Source: Abelmoschus esculentus
Lineage: Eukaryota > Streptophyta > Magnoliopsida > Malvales > Malvaceae
Length of the DNA stretch: 64,000 bases
Assembly (NCBI GenBank): GCA_035048815.1
Contig: JAUCBN010000028.1
Span: 10,037,001 to 10,101,000 of the forward strand
Reading direction: 5' to 3'
Both the position numbers and the translations under genes were made by a program. The first letter of the stretch is position 1. Every line of letters starts with the position of its first letter. Positions 11,012-23,149 of the stretch are shown one piece after another. The notes below the pieces were generated by a model. It had not been told where the DNA came from. It saw only the letters and a list, made by a program, of their open reading frames with translations, and did not search any database.

Positions 11012-12744
11012 ATGACCAGGTCCAACCCTACCATTGATCAATACCCTTACGACCAAGAAATCGAAAAAACAACACGAGATCTAAAACGAAGGGCACACCA
11101 AAGAATGAACATAGACCATGGCCAACAAAACAACGCGGGTATGAAAGCCGCTGCTGCAGACAACCGTGGTGCCTTCGCAGTAGTTGATCCAGTAAATATT
11201 CCAAGACAGGGACACGCTCGAACTGTTTGAGATTATTTAGAGGAAGATTTAGATGGGTTAACTCCTTCTGTTGTGATGTCTAATATTGAAGCAGAGCACT
11301 TCGAACTAAAACCGGTCATGTTCAACATGATCAACACCCTAGACTAGTTTAGGGGTTCGGCCAATGAAGATGCTCAGCAACATCTTAAGTCCTTTTTGAA
11401 AATTTGTAATTCGTTTAAGCTGCCGGGAGTCTCAGCCGACATCCTTAAGCTGAAATTATTTCCCTATTAACTGAGGGATATGGCAAAAGAATGGTTAAAT
11501 AACCTCCAACCGGGATTGTTAAATTCATGGATAGAACTATGCTAAAGCTTTTGCCAGATTCAGTTATACCAATATGACTGACAAGCTCAAAAACGACATA
11601 ACATCCTTTAAGCAAGATGAAGACGAATCAATATATGAGGCATGGGAAAGATACAAAGAATTATACAGAAAATGCCCCATGCATGGTCTGCCTAAGTGGA
11701 CTCAAGTATCCATATTCTACAATATAGTGAACACCTCTACGAGAATGATGCTTGATACTTCTACCAATGACATCCTTTTAAACTACCCACCCCATGAGAG
11801 TATAGAAATTCTGGATAGGTTAGAGAAGAAAGACTATTAACACCCAGCCACCAGAAGAGGCATAAATATATGAGGCATGACAAATTCAGATTCTTCGGAT
11901 TCCATTCTAGTCCAATTGTCCGTCTTGACGAATATGGTGAAGGATCTACAAAAGTCAAGTCACGTTTGAGAAGTAAAAGCAGCCATCATTCTCTGCGAAA
12001 CATGTGGTGATAATCATGACTCGAACGTATGCCCACACAATCCAGAATATTCCTTCCATGTTGGAAATTTTAATAGAAACAATATATCCGACAACTATAA
12101 TCCATCATGGAGGAAATACCCTAATTTCTCATAGAGAAATCCTAATAATGCACTTAACACGCAACATGAACCAGTGCAATCTACGAGATTTCAGTAAAAT
12201 AATAGATTTGCTTAGCAGCATATGCCACAGCAGGCACCGCCTCCACAACAAACAACAAATGTCCAAACTTTGAAGAATACACTACAAACATTTATGGCCC
12301 AAACTAGCGCATATATTGCAAATACAAACAAATTCATCCAAGGAGTTGACATTTTCATGGACAGAACATAAATGAGAATGCCGAATAACGAAACTACTCT
12401 TAAGGCACTAGAAACCACAGTAGAAAAAATGGCACAACAGATTAAAAACATACCCATAGGAGGTCTCCCGAGCGATACTGAAGTCACTAGAATTGGTCCT
12501 CATGAACAATGTAAGGCCATATCGACCATAAGTGGATTACAACTGAAGGACCTTGAAATACCTGCTCAAACAGTAGATAAGACCCATGAAACAGTAGTCC
12601 CTGAAGAAGCTACTAACGATACATCTAAGAAAAAAACCCAGTAAATACTGTCGTAACAGATGATGTCATAGTCGCACCGCAGATCAAATTTCAGTGCGAT
12701 GAAAAGATCGAGGATCTGCGCCCACCACCACCTTTCCCACAAAG
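11012..12744 (+). pseudogene. Athila element A gag, interrupted by the Ogre element
   Basis: Begins with ATG and the conserved MTRSNP start. The capsid-like retrotransposon-gag domain follows (VMSNIEAEHFELKPVMFNM; SFKLPGVSADILKLKLFPY; ITSFKQDEDESIYEAWERY; CPMHGLPKWTQ), then a degenerate knuckle remnant (GDNHDSN). The C-terminal segment has the TALK-ET-V-QQIKN-type helix and the GGLPSDTEV / HEQCKAI block that precede protease in Athila. Stops occur at several points (for example near 11229, 11344 and 11467) and there are frameshifts, so it is not translatable. The sequence is cut at 12749 by the Ogre insertion and resumes at 27090, so gag and protease are now 14 kb apart. Intact gag would form the virus-like particle in the cytoplasm. 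Confidence 0.85.
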
Positions 12745-12749
12745 GTTAA

Positions 12750-14166
12750 TGTCGACACCATTTTTGGTCTGGGTCGAAGTTGGTTGGGCCTTCAATAATC
12801 TCGTCAATAATTGGAGTCGCCATCAATCGTTTTAAATAGGTATGATTAAAAATCTATAAAATTGGTCTGCGTTTATCACTGGGTTCAGGAGCCGGTTGCG
12901 TGTGAGGAAGGTTATAGCACCCCTACGACGCCCATAATTGGTACCTAAAAGGGATTTTATTGTCTACCAAGCTTTAAAGATGGGTTAGTAGCACTAATAT
13001 ATATAAATTATCTATATAAAATTGAAGAAAATAATATAAAGACGTACAAAAAATAATTCAAACATAAAATTAAATTAAAATAAATCATAGAAATCAAATT
13101 ACATAAATTTTAAAAACTCTAATTTTTTACTTTATTATTCAATGAAAATTAAAATTCAACTCACAGATTAATTAAACTAATTAAATCAACTAATTATTAA
13201 ATTAAATCGAAATAAATTTATTGGTTAAATAATTAAATAATTTCATGAATATGAATATAATTAAGATGAATTATATTATAAAAGACTAATATAAAATAGA
13301 AACAAAACTAAAGAGCATGAATTTAAACACCTAAATCTAGGAGGACCTATGAAGTAACTTTTCATAGTTTCTTGCAAATTGACGTCCAGCAACACTGAAT
13401 TTCAATTTCAATTTGAAATTGAAATTAAACTTTAATCCCACCGACACACGTGAATCTGACTTTTTTCATATCTAATTTCAACGTTTATCTTTTCATAATA
13501 ATACTGATTGAAATTCTAAATAAAAAATAATTGAAAATATTTTAATTTTTAAAATCCTTTTCACTTTCACTTCTCAATTTATTTTATATACTAAAATAAA
13601 TAATTAAAGGAATGAAGATAAAAATAAAATAAAAGAGATTCGACTCCTTTTACCTCTTTTAAACCCGTAAATCCGTCGTTGAATTAAATTGCCTCCGAGA
13701 GATATTAAATCTGATCGCTTCTCAAACCCTTCCACTACTTCAAACTTGAGAGCCTTTTCTCTTGAATTTTCTCTTCTATATTTGTTGTTGCTTGTGTGGT
13801 GTTATGTGTTTTTCCTAAAGGGTTTGGGGGTATTTATAGCTTAGAAACTAGGGTTTTAGGAGGGGTTAAACTCTAAAAATAGGAGTTGGTTAGGATTATA
13901 CTTGGAGAAGAATATTTTTGATTTTTTTTAATTAAAATTATTTTCAAATTTTTTTAAAGATCATTCTAAATTTTATATATATATATTTTGAATTTTCGGA
14001 TTTTTTTAATTTATTAAAATTTATCTTTTTCCAAATTTTTTAAGATTATCCATTCTAGATTTATTTGAATTTTTTTTGAATTTTTTATATCTTTTTTATT
14101 TTTTTGATTTTAAATATTTAGATTTTTTTAGAATTTTTAAGATTTGGTTTAATTTTGTTGCATACA
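12750..14166 (-). repeat. 3' LTR of the Ogre/Tat element
   Basis: 1417 bp; plus-strand TGTCGACACC...TTGCATACA. It aligns with 25715-27089, with most visible differences being C/T or G/A. It retains a segment (about 12970-13060, CAAGCTTTAAAGATGGG...) that is missing from the other LTR. Confidence 0.9.
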
Positions 14167-14181
14167 GCTGCTCCTCTTTGC
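14167..14181 (-). other. polypurine tract of the Ogre/Tat element
   Basis: Minus strand reads AAAGAGGAGCAGC immediately before the 3' LTR start TGTATGCAAC. This is the position where plus-strand DNA synthesis would be primed. Confidence 0.6.
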
Positions 14182-14254
14182 TTATTACTCAAATAGAGGA
14201 AGTGAGCATAGACTAGAAGCAACAAATTTCTAATGGGAAACAACCTAGTAGTGA

Positions 14255-14830
14255 TGACACTTTATTTTAGAGGTAGATGGTAAGGTAAACGATAATATTT
14301 CTCGTTGGAATCTTTAATGATGACACTCCATCTCGGAGATAGATGATGACATTCCCTTTTGGAAGCTTAATGATGACACTCTATCTCGGAGGTAGTTTTA
14401 TGACATTTCTTCTTGGAAGCTTTATGATGACACTCCATCTCGGAGGTAGTTGATAGCATTCCCTTTTGGAAGCTCAATGATGACACTCCATCCCGGAGGT
14501 AGTTGAAGACATTCTCTTTTGGAAGCTCAATGTTGGCACTCCATCTCGGAGGTGATTGATGACATTCCTTCATAAAAGCTTAATGATGACACTCCATCTC
14601 GGAGGTAATTGATGGCATTCCTTCATGGAAGCTTAGTGATGAAACTCCATCTCGGAGGTAATTGATGACATTCCTTCATGGAAGCTTTATGATGACACTC
14701 CATCTCGGAGGTAGTTAATGGAATTCCCTTTTGTAAGCTCAATGATAACACTCCATCTTAGAGGTATTCGATGATGTTTATTCTTGAAAATAAATAATGA
14801 TACTTCATCCTAAAGGTACCCCCTCTCAGA
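14255..14830 (-). repeat. 53-bp tandem repeat array in the Ogre 3' region
   Basis: Eleven units recognised by TGACACTCCATCTCGGAGG, starting at 14255, 14321, 14374, 14428, 14481, 14534, 14587, 14640, 14693, 14746 and 14798. Spacing is 52-54 bp apart from the first (66). Each unit combines CTCC-ATCTC-GGAG with ATTCC-nnnnn-GGAAGCT, i.e. two short inverted repeats. Such arrays between integrase and the 3' LTR are common in Tat/Ogre elements. Confidence 0.85.
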
Positions 14831-15435
14831 GGCCAATCTTGTAAAAAATGCACATTATTCTAATGCACTTGTCTTATATGCAAGATGTTCAAATGCTTTA
14901 AATGCAGGAATATTAGATTTTATTTTGAATTTGTTTGTCTTTGTTCAGATCACACTTAATGTGCTTCATCTTTTTTACTCCATGTTGTGCCTCTTAAAAA
15001 AACTTTCCATTGAGCATCATTTTGTTTTAAACCATTTATTCAAGTAATGCATCAAATATAAAAATATATTGTAGACCCCCGTTTAGTAAAGCAACAAATT
15101 CATCGAAGAAATGCACAGATATTCAGATGATAAAGAAGCACAAGGCAACGAGATTATTGAATTTTCTTATTGAATAAAAACAGTCTAGGCCTTGAAAGGT
15201 GGTAATCGAATATTTGATACAATATCGAACAAAAAGAAAGAGGTAAAAATGATGATAATAATAATAAAACACTAAGATATCAATTACAAGGACTCCGCTG
15301 CTATCTCGCTTAAGAACCTTTTTCGTATGTGACTTCTGCTTAGTAGAGCTTAAGTCATTGACCAACGTCTGAAGATATATGAACTTTCTTCATGGACCAT
15401 TTTCAAACTCATAACTTGAATCTCCCCATGATTTC

Positions 15436-15653
15436 AAGGCGCCCTTTGTGAGTTTTCACCTTAATTTTTCTTCTTTTTCCTTTTTTTACCAGTAGGGCCC
15501 TCTCGGGTTTTCACCTACTGATGGTTCTTTTTCTTTTTCTTCTTTTCTCTTCTTTTTTTACCAGTAGGGTCCTCTCGGGTTTTCACCTACTGATGGTTTT
15601 TTTTCTTTCTTTCTTTTACCAATAGAGCCCTTTCGGGTTTTCACCTATTGGTA
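15436..15653 (-). other. three (plus one decayed) constant-loop hairpins after Ogre integrase
   Basis: Units at 15490-15520, 15562-15592 and 15617-15653 share the core GCCCTYTCGGGTTTTCAC (second copy GTCC). They have stems CAGTAGG/CCTACTG, CAGTAGG/CCTACTG and TACCAATAG/CTATTGGTA, so the third copy changes both sides in a compensating way. The core itself can pair CCC with GGG. A fourth, decayed core lies at 15438-15462. Pyrimidine-rich spacers separate the units. Confidence 0.65.
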
Positions 15654-15660
15654 TTGTCAT

Positions 15661-17045
15661 GCATTCAAGCATAATATTTTTCATAAAATCCGAGTTCACC
15701 GGATTTGATAACTCATTTTCGTCCATCTCGGTTAAGATTAGTGCTTCACTCGAGAAGGCTTTTTTCACAATAAATGGTCCTTCCCAATTTGGCATCCATT
15801 TTCCTCAAAAATCCTTTTGCATAGGCAGAACCTTTTTCAAAACTAAATCTCCTTCACGAAAATATCTTGGTCTTACTTTCTTATTGTGATCTTAAGTCAT
15901 TCGTTTTTGGTACATCTTCCCATGATAAATCGTTTTCAATCTCTTTTCTTCTATCAAATTCAATTGATCATATCTGATTCGAGCGAAGTCAGCTTCATCT
16001 AATTTAAGTTCCATTAAGACACAGAGTGATGGAATCTCAACTTCAATTTGTAATACAGCTTCCGTTCCATATACTAAAGAATAAGGAGTTGCCCCTGTAG
16101 ATGTTCGTACAGATGTACGATATGCCAATAATGCAAAAGGTAGTTTCTCATGCCAATCTTTATATGTTATCTCCATCTTCTCAACAATCCTCTTGATATT
16201 TTTATTAGCTGCTTTGACGACCCATTCATTTTTGGGCGATAGGGTGCTGACTTGTGATGTTTTATCTTAAACTGTTCATAAATTTCTGTCATCATTCGGT
16301 TATTCAGATTTAAAGAATTATCAGAAATAATCCTTTCTGGTAGACCATATCGACAAATTATTTCTCTTTTGAGGAATTTACATACTGTCGATCTAGTTAC
16401 ATGTGCATACGAAGCAGCTTCTACCCATTTGGTAAAATAATCAATTATTACAAAGACAAAATGATGTCCATTTGATGCCCTTGGTGTAATTGGTCCAATT
16501 ACATCCATGCCCCATGTTGCGAATGACCACGGAGCTGTTATAACATGAAGAGGTGATGAGGCTGTATAGATTTTATCTCCATAAATCTAACATTTATGAC
16601 ATCTTTGAGCGAAATTGATGCAATCTTCTATCATAGATGTCCATAAATAACCCAACCTCATAATTTGCCTTGCCATATTAAGATCATTCGCATGAATTCC
16701 ACAAATCCCTTCATGAACCTCCTCAATTATCTTTTTTGCCTCATGACTTTTTATGCATTTGAGTAACGTTTGGTCACTTCCTCTTTTGTATAAGATTTCT
16801 CCGTCGAGAACATATCCTATAGCCATTCTCCGAATAGTTCTTCTATTAACATCAGTTGCTCCCTCGGGACACTTTTGATACTTAAGATACTGTAAAATAT
16901 TATAATACCAGGGGTGATCATTTACCTCTTCCTCGACGACATAGCAACTAGCAGGTGATTTGAAGATACTCATTTGTATGGGCATTATTTCGGTTTCTCT
17001 ATTTGCTTTAAACATGGAAGCCAAAGTTGCCAATGCATCAGCCAA
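15661..17045 (-). pseudogene. Ogre/Tat integrase
   Basis: Minus frames contain, in order, the HHCC zinc-binding region (HEGICGIHAND...CINFAQRCHKC at the end of the first piece), the rve catalytic core (DVIGPITPRASNGHHF with the first Asp; ERIISDNS with the second Asp), and the C-terminal part (KDWHEKLPFALLAYRTS; GATPYSLVYGTEAV). Integrase would insert the cDNA into host chromosomes. The catalytic Glu region around 16205 is frameshifted and its codon now reads Lys, and a stop splits the N-terminal and core pieces. The C-terminal tail runs to about 15661 in another frame. The preceding RNase H and the following hairpins fit the Tat order. Confidence 0.85.
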
Positions 17046-17057
17046 TTGATTATCTTC

Positions 17058-17893
17058 TTATAGAAGATAATAGAAAGATATCTTCTTAAAACTTTTCATT
17101 AATTCGAGAATGAGCTTACGGTATTTGATCAATTTGACATCTTTTGTTTCCCACTCTCCATGAAGTTGATAAATCACCAATAACGAATCACCATATACTT
17201 TAAGGTATTCGATTTTTTGTTCAATCACAACACGAAGTCCCATTATACATGCTTCATATTTTGCCATATTATTGGTACATTCAAAATTTAGTCTCCCAAT
17301 AAAAGGATAATAATTTCCTTTGGGAGATATTAGAATTGCTCCGATTCCATACCCAAATGTATTTGAAGCCCCATCAAAATTCATCTTTAAATTTTTTCGC
17401 TAGTTGGTTCATCTTCACTTCTAGTTAAGCACATAAGGTCCTCATCAGGAAAGTCAAAGCTCAAAGGTTCATATTCGGGTAAAGCACGACTTGCTAAAAG
17501 GTCTACGATGACGCTACCTTTAATGGCTTTTCGGTTTACATATTCGATATCATACTCAGAAAGCAGAACTTGCCATCGAGCCATTCTTCTTGATAAACCT
17601 GGTGATTCCATCATGTATTTTATCGGATCCAGCTTTGCAATTAACCATGTTGTATGGTATAACATGTATTGACGAAGCATACGGGCGGTCCAGATCAAGG
17701 CGCAACACAACTTTTTAATGGAAGAATACCTTAATTCACAATCAATAAACTTTTTACTAAGATAATAAATAGCGTGTTCCTTTCTTCCAGTTGCGTCTTG
17801 TTGACCTAATACACATCCCATGGAATTCTTAAATACCACTAGATACAAGATCAAAGGTTTTCCTGGCACATGCGACACTAATACACATCCCAA
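17058..17893 (-). pseudogene. Ogre/Tat dual RNase H domains
   Basis: Two different RNase H segments lie in a row. The first (17893-17387) is the usual gypsy domain fused to RT, with KEHAIYYLSKKF, LCCALIWTARMLRQYM and RRMARWQVLLSEYDIEY. The second (17384-17058) is the additional 'archaeal-type' domain, with MNFDGASNTFGYGIGAILIS, NNMAKYEACIMGL and VYGDSLLVIYQL. Possession of both is characteristic of Tat-lineage elements; the first is thought to have lost activity to become a connection domain. In the second domain the usual acidic residue before YEA is Lys here. A frame break separates the two domains and another separates the second from integrase. Confidence 0.85.
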
Positions 17894-18957
17894 TTGCCCG
17901 CATTATTCTTTCTTAGAAGGCGAAAAATAGGATCGCATTTGTTAGTTAATTGAAAAATAAACCGAGAAATGTAGTTTAATCTCCCTAAGAAACCTCGAAC
18001 CTCTTTTTGAGTACAAGGAGGAGGGAGTTCTTGAATAGCTTTAATGTTATCAGGATCCACTTCAATTCCTTGTTTGCTGACAACAAACCCCAATAATTTT
18101 CCTGAAGAAACTCCAAAAGTGCATTTTGCTGGATTAAGCTTCAATTGGAATTTTCTTAAACGTTCAAAAAGTTTTTTAAGATTGGTGATGTGTTCCTCCT
18201 CTGTCCAATACTTAGCAATCATGTCATCTACATAAACCTCTATTTCCTTATGCATCATGTCATGGAAAAAAGTTACCATGACCCTTTGATACGTTGCCCC
18301 AACATTTTTTAAACCGAATGATATCGCTTTATAACAAAATATGCCCCACATTGTCACAAAAGTGGTTGTTTCCATATCTTTTGGACACATTTTGATTTGA
18401 TTGTAGACCGAGAAACCATTCATGAATGAGAACAAATAATGCTTAGCTTTGTTATCCACTGGAGTATCTATATATGGTAAAGGGAAGTTATTTTTAGGAC
18501 TAGCACGACTGAGATCGTGATAGTAAACACACATTCGCATGTTTCCATTTTTCTTGGGTACCGGAACAACATTTGCCACCCATTCAGGATACTTGACCAC
18601 TTGTAAAAAACCGATATCATATTGCTTTTTTACTTCTTCTCGTATCTGAAGTAACATTTCTGGCCTCATTCTTCTAAGCTTCTGTTGTACAGGCTTGCAT
18701 TCTGGTTTTAGTGGGAGTTCATGCATTACAATGTCTGTGTTCAATCTAGGCATATCTTGATAAGTCCAAGCAAACATATCCTTAAAATCTTGAAGTAGAG
18801 AGATGAGTTTGTCTCTTGTCTTTGAAGATATGAAAGTACCAATTTGTACTTCTCTTTTATCATCTTTATTTTTCAAATTCACTGTATCTATGGGTTCTTG
18901 GTGAGGGAGAATTTTCTTATTCTCATGCTCTATTAGTCTGTATGTTCTCCTAAGCAT
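17878..18957 (-). pseudogene. Ogre/Tat reverse transcriptase
   Basis: About 360 codons remain open. Landmarks are FKDMFAWTYQDMP (upstream spacer), VKYPEWVANVVPVPKKNG, RMCVYYHDLSRASPKNNFPLP, and the catalytic box EVYVDDMIAK around codon 240. The thumb motif LKLNPAKCTFGV then GKLLGFVVSKQGIEVDPDNIKA follows, and then KEVRGFLGRLNYISRF. The YVDD box and spacing match functional gypsy RTs, but several conserved positions differ (for example the FxDL block reads VYYHDL). The frame overlaps the RNase H piece by a shift near 17890. Confidence 0.9.
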
Positions 18958-19220
18958 ACAGTCTGCTTAAAATCGACTTTTGAGCTCGAAGCAATGTCAT
19001 TCATGTAATTGATATCTAAAGGCCTGTAAATAAACAAGAAGATATATATATACAAGGCTTGATAAAAGAAATGATGGAAGAGAAAAAGAAATGAGACCAA
19101 ATGAGAAAAAGAAATATGCTCATTTATTGAATTGATAAACTGAATGCCTAAATGGGGGCCCTTACAATAAATTCTCACTACTTTAGGGCTCAAGTAATGA
19201 GTGTTTCGAGCATTATTCTG

Positions 19221-19598
19221 CTAAAGATTTAAAAAAATTGGGAGTTCAATAGCGGTCCAACTATTCAAGACACAGCCTGAAGGACATGGGCCAATCTCTG
19301 ATCGATTCTTTTCAATTTCATTTTCTTCCTCTATTGTATTTATGCCCAGCTCTTCAAATTTCTCTAGTGGTGATATTAGAATCTCTCTTTCCTTCCTAGA
19401 GTGAATGTGCCCCCCAGACACAAAGGTTTCAGTAATACGAGGACGTACCTTCATTTTTCTCTCATTACCTGTATCGGTCAGTCCAACTATTTTTTGTGTT
19501 CTCTTTCTCAACACATGTTTTGTCTTTCTTTGTAGGTTAGGCTTGAATCGCACACCACCCCGATAATATTTCAAGAATAGTTGTATCGCCGTTTGCAT
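19221..19598 (-). pseudogene. Tat protease-RT linker (degenerate G-patch region)
   Basis: An open minus frame of 125 codons with a basic stretch (RFKPNLQRKTKHVLRKRTQK), an acidic middle and the block GPCPSGCVLNSWTAIELP. This block closes the spacer between protease and RT in Tat elements. The Gly-rich G-patch usually found at its start is not preserved. Its role in the element is not established. Confidence 0.65.
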
Positions 19599-19639
19599 TC
19601 CTTGTAAAAACTTTTCAAGTCATTTTCCTGATTTATCTC

Positions 19640-21046
19640 CCTTCCCAACAGTGAGCCTTATTCCCATCATAATATTTTTGGAGAGTTTGGGTTTTGGAAT
19701 TTTTTCCTTCAGCAATAAAAGTAGCATTCACAAATTCAAGTGGTCGAAATGTACATTCAATTGCATTTTCATCTATGTATGTACGGAGCATTAGTCGATG
19801 CAGATGCAATAATATCATCTTTAGCGTCAACACTTATAAGGCATCCATCAATCACAAACTTAACCTTTTGAGGAAGTATTGATGGTTTTGCCCCAGTAGC
19901 ATGAATCCAAGGACGTCCCAATAAATAATTATAAGTTGGTGTAATGTCCATAACAATAAATTCTATATTATACGTAGCTAGACCAATCAAAAGCGGGATA
20001 TCAATTTTCCCTACGACATATCTTTTGGTTCCATCAAATGCCTTTACGGTTGTATGACAAGGCTTCATGTGAGTCTTATCCACTGGAAGTCTATTCAGTG
20101 TTGTCATGGCATGACATTCAAGGCAGATCCATTGTCAACTAAAATATGGGGTAATATGTACCCATTACAGTGGTTAGTTATATGCAATGCTTTGACGGAT
20201 CCCACGCCACCAGGAAGAATTTTATCATCACTAAAAGAGATAAAATTATCAGCATGTAAGTTATTCACCAATCTATCCAGCGTGTCTACTGAAACGTCAT
20301 TTGGGACAAATGTTTGGTTTAACACTTCCAGTAAGACATTCTTATGAGTCTCTGAACTTAATAACAAAGATAATATGGTAATACGAGCTGGTTGTTTGTG
20401 TAGTTGCTCAACCATACTATACTCGCTGTGTTTGATAAACTTCAAGATTCTCGTGCTTCCTCCTCGTTTACAGGTTCGTTAATTTCTGATCTTTCTCCAC
20501 TTAATGGAAACTTATCTTTTGGTTCAGTGCCTACTGTTTCCATTGGTTTTGAGATGTCGGGGGATAACACCTTCCAGTTCGAGTGAAGTTCCCAACTCCA
20601 CTAATCTCTGCAGATATGGTTTTAGAATCATCCTTCCCTGTAACGACCATGTTAAAACCATAAATCTATGGCACCTGTCGGTTACTCTTGTATGGGAAAG
20701 AAGTAGGAGCCTCAATTACCAATCGTGGTAAAGGCTTTTGTAATCCTTCATTATACATCCGTGGCCAGTTAATCACGAAAGGTCGACTACCCTCACCACC
20801 ATTTTTGAACAATTGTTCATCTATTGTAAAAACTTCACTAACCTCTTGAGTCCGTTCAAAGAACTAGATTTCTTTTTTATCTATCAGATCCTGGACAAAA
20901 TTTTTAAACTCGTCACAATATTGGATTTCATGGCCAACTTCCCCATGAAATTCACAAAATCTCTTTCTATTACTTATAACCACATCATGGTTAGGATTCA
21001 ACATTCCTCTTTCCACCATTTTCTTTCATACCCATTTTAGCGGTGA
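19640..21046 (-). pseudogene. Ogre/Tat aspartic protease and upstream spacer
   Basis: The active-site block reads ILVDNGSALNVMP (at about 20110-20145, minus), the D-N-G variant typical of Tat proteases. Downstream are TVKAFDGTKRYVVGKIDIPL, FIVMDITPTYNYLLGRPWIH and the LPQKVKFVI strand. Upstream, KHSEYSMVEQLHKQPARISIL-like sequence (in the piece ending at 20445) is the conserved approach to the domain. The spacer between gag and this point (20450-21046) has several stops and shifts. Protease would mature the Gag-Pol polyprotein. Confidence 0.8.
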
Positions 21047-22759
21047 CTACACTTCAGATAAACTTGTTTTGTCTTTAATCTCACCATTATTCATCACAAC
21101 ATTAACCTTCGATTCTTCATGTGTTGGCAAAGGATTGTTAGAAACATTGGGTCCCTCTGACGTGTTGAATTGAAGAATATTTTGATTAATCAAACTCTGA
21201 ACACTTCTTTTGAGAGCTGTACAATTTTCTATTTTATGTCTAGGGATTCCGGCATAGAATTTGCAATGTGCAGAAAGGTCATACCATTTTGGGTAGGGTG
21301 GTTGTAGTGGTGTAAGGAAAATGGGAGATACCAACCTCTCTTCTAACAGTTTAGCATACAACTCATTGTAGGAAATTGGAATAGGGGTGAATACTGTCTT
21401 TTCGTGTTAGTCCTCGACTGTTTGGGTCCACCTTGTGATTGTTTTTCTTGGCTTGAAGGGTTTTTATTGGGTTTCAGATATCCTGTTGGATACACGAATT
21501 GTGGTGGAGATTGATTTTTGGGATATGGATGTCCATCATTTCTCGCAAAATTAACTTCATTCTCTTTTTTTTTGTCATATGACTTTTTAGAAGCCTCGAG
21601 ACTGTTAAGTTTCCCGCTTTTAAAGGCACTCTCAACTATTTCACCTACTGTCACTAGATCATCGAAGTCTCTAGTGGTGCTACAGACAAGCTTCTCATAG
21701 TATATGGATTCTAAGTAATTGATGAAAAGAGTAGTTGTTTCTTTCTCGAGTAGTGGCGGTTGAACTTGTGTAGTCATGTCTCTCCACCGTTGGGCATATT
21801 GTCGAAAGGTTTCATTATGCCTTTTTTTCCATATTTTGTAGTGTTAGACGATCAGGAACCATGTCTAGAACATGTTTGTATTGTTCTTTGAAAGCTCTTG
21901 CTAAGTCTCTCCATGTGCTTATTTGGGCTCAATTCAACTAATTGTACCATCGTATGACAGACCCAACTAAACTATCCTGAAAACAATGAATTGACAGCTT
22001 ATCATCATTTCCATACCCTATCATTTTGCGGCAAAATATGGTAAGGTGGGCATTGGGATAGCTTGTGCCATCAAATTTCTCAAATTCTGGTACTTTAAAT
22101 TTTGGAGGCAAAATTAGATCAAGGACTAAGCTTAGCTACATAATATCAGTTCCACTAAAGACATCGGTACCTTCCATAGCTTTGCATCTTTCTTCTAAGA
22201 ATTTAAAGTTATCTTCATTTGTCTTAGAAGATTTGGGTTGAAATTTCTTCAATTTTTCCAACTCAACCGGGTCATCGAAATTTGGAACTTCTAGTTTGAA
22301 TGATCCAGCCCACATGTTCAAAGCAGAAGCACCATGAGGTTTTGCTTGTTTGTGGATATTAGATTGTAACCCACTAGCAGAGAATACAAGTTGAGGATGT
22401 GTTTCCTTTGTTCCAAAATGTAAAGATGGAGAATCCTCTTCATGGGTTTTATGAGTTTTTCCTTTCTCAATACTTGTTGACTTAGACAATAGTTACGATA
22501 GTTTATCCTCTAATTTTCTTAGAAGATTCTCTTGATTGTTCTTTATGTCCTCTCTTAAGCTCTTGATATCTTGAGTAATTTGTTCTTGAGATTTTTCTAA
22601 CTTCTGAAGTCTTTCTTCCATCCTTCTAGCCTTGAATCGCGTGTTGTGAGGATGATTGATATGATCGTCCTTTGTTTCCAGTATCACTGATATCGAACTC
22701 CCATGAATTAGTTTCATTTTAATGTCAATGCTCATGAGATGTATGCATTGTAAATGCAA
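21047..22759 (-). pseudogene. Ogre/Tat gag
   Basis: The N-terminal part has a coiled coil (RMEERLQKLEKSQEQITQDI, about 22640-22500) and a linker with the WAGSFKLEVPNFDDPVELEK block. The retrotransposon-gag core lies around 22080-21850 (KFVPEFEKFDGTSYPNAHL-like, FQDSLVGSVIRWY, STWRDLARAFKEQY), interrupted by stops and a shift. The C-terminal half (21777-21047) has LLEKETTTLFINYLESIYYE, a basic tail and the block YPKWYDLSAHCKFYAGIPRH. The single Cys-His pattern in that block replaces a classical zinc knuckle. Gag would build the particle and bind RNA. Confidence 0.8.
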
Positions 22760-23149
22760 AATAATAAAATGTTGAATGCAAAAATGAATGCAACTAGGTG
22801 TTGGTTAGAAAATTGGTAAGATAAAACAGTATTCGCATAAACTAAAAAAAAATTATTGAATAAACTTGAAAGAAATCATCCATAAACCTGAATCCTAAAA
22901 AAAATTAAAGGGAGAAAAAATATTCTTAAAAAACCATCATCAACATTTTTAACAAACACAAAAAATAACTAACGCCACACATGGCGATATGGTCTAGCTT
23001 CATTCCCAAGACTCTTAACTATGTCCAAGAATTTAATCCACTTATCAGAAAAGTGTATGGAAGGGTTGATCCACAATAGCAAACCTTCAACTTCTTTCAC
23101 TATATTGGTGATATGCTCTGCTATTTTCCGGATTTGAATATGGCTTCAT

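Noticed and set aside
14255..14830. Regular repeats that could suggest a CRISPR-like array
   Set aside because: Units are directly adjacent 53-bp tandem repeats without unique spacers, in a plant retroelement.
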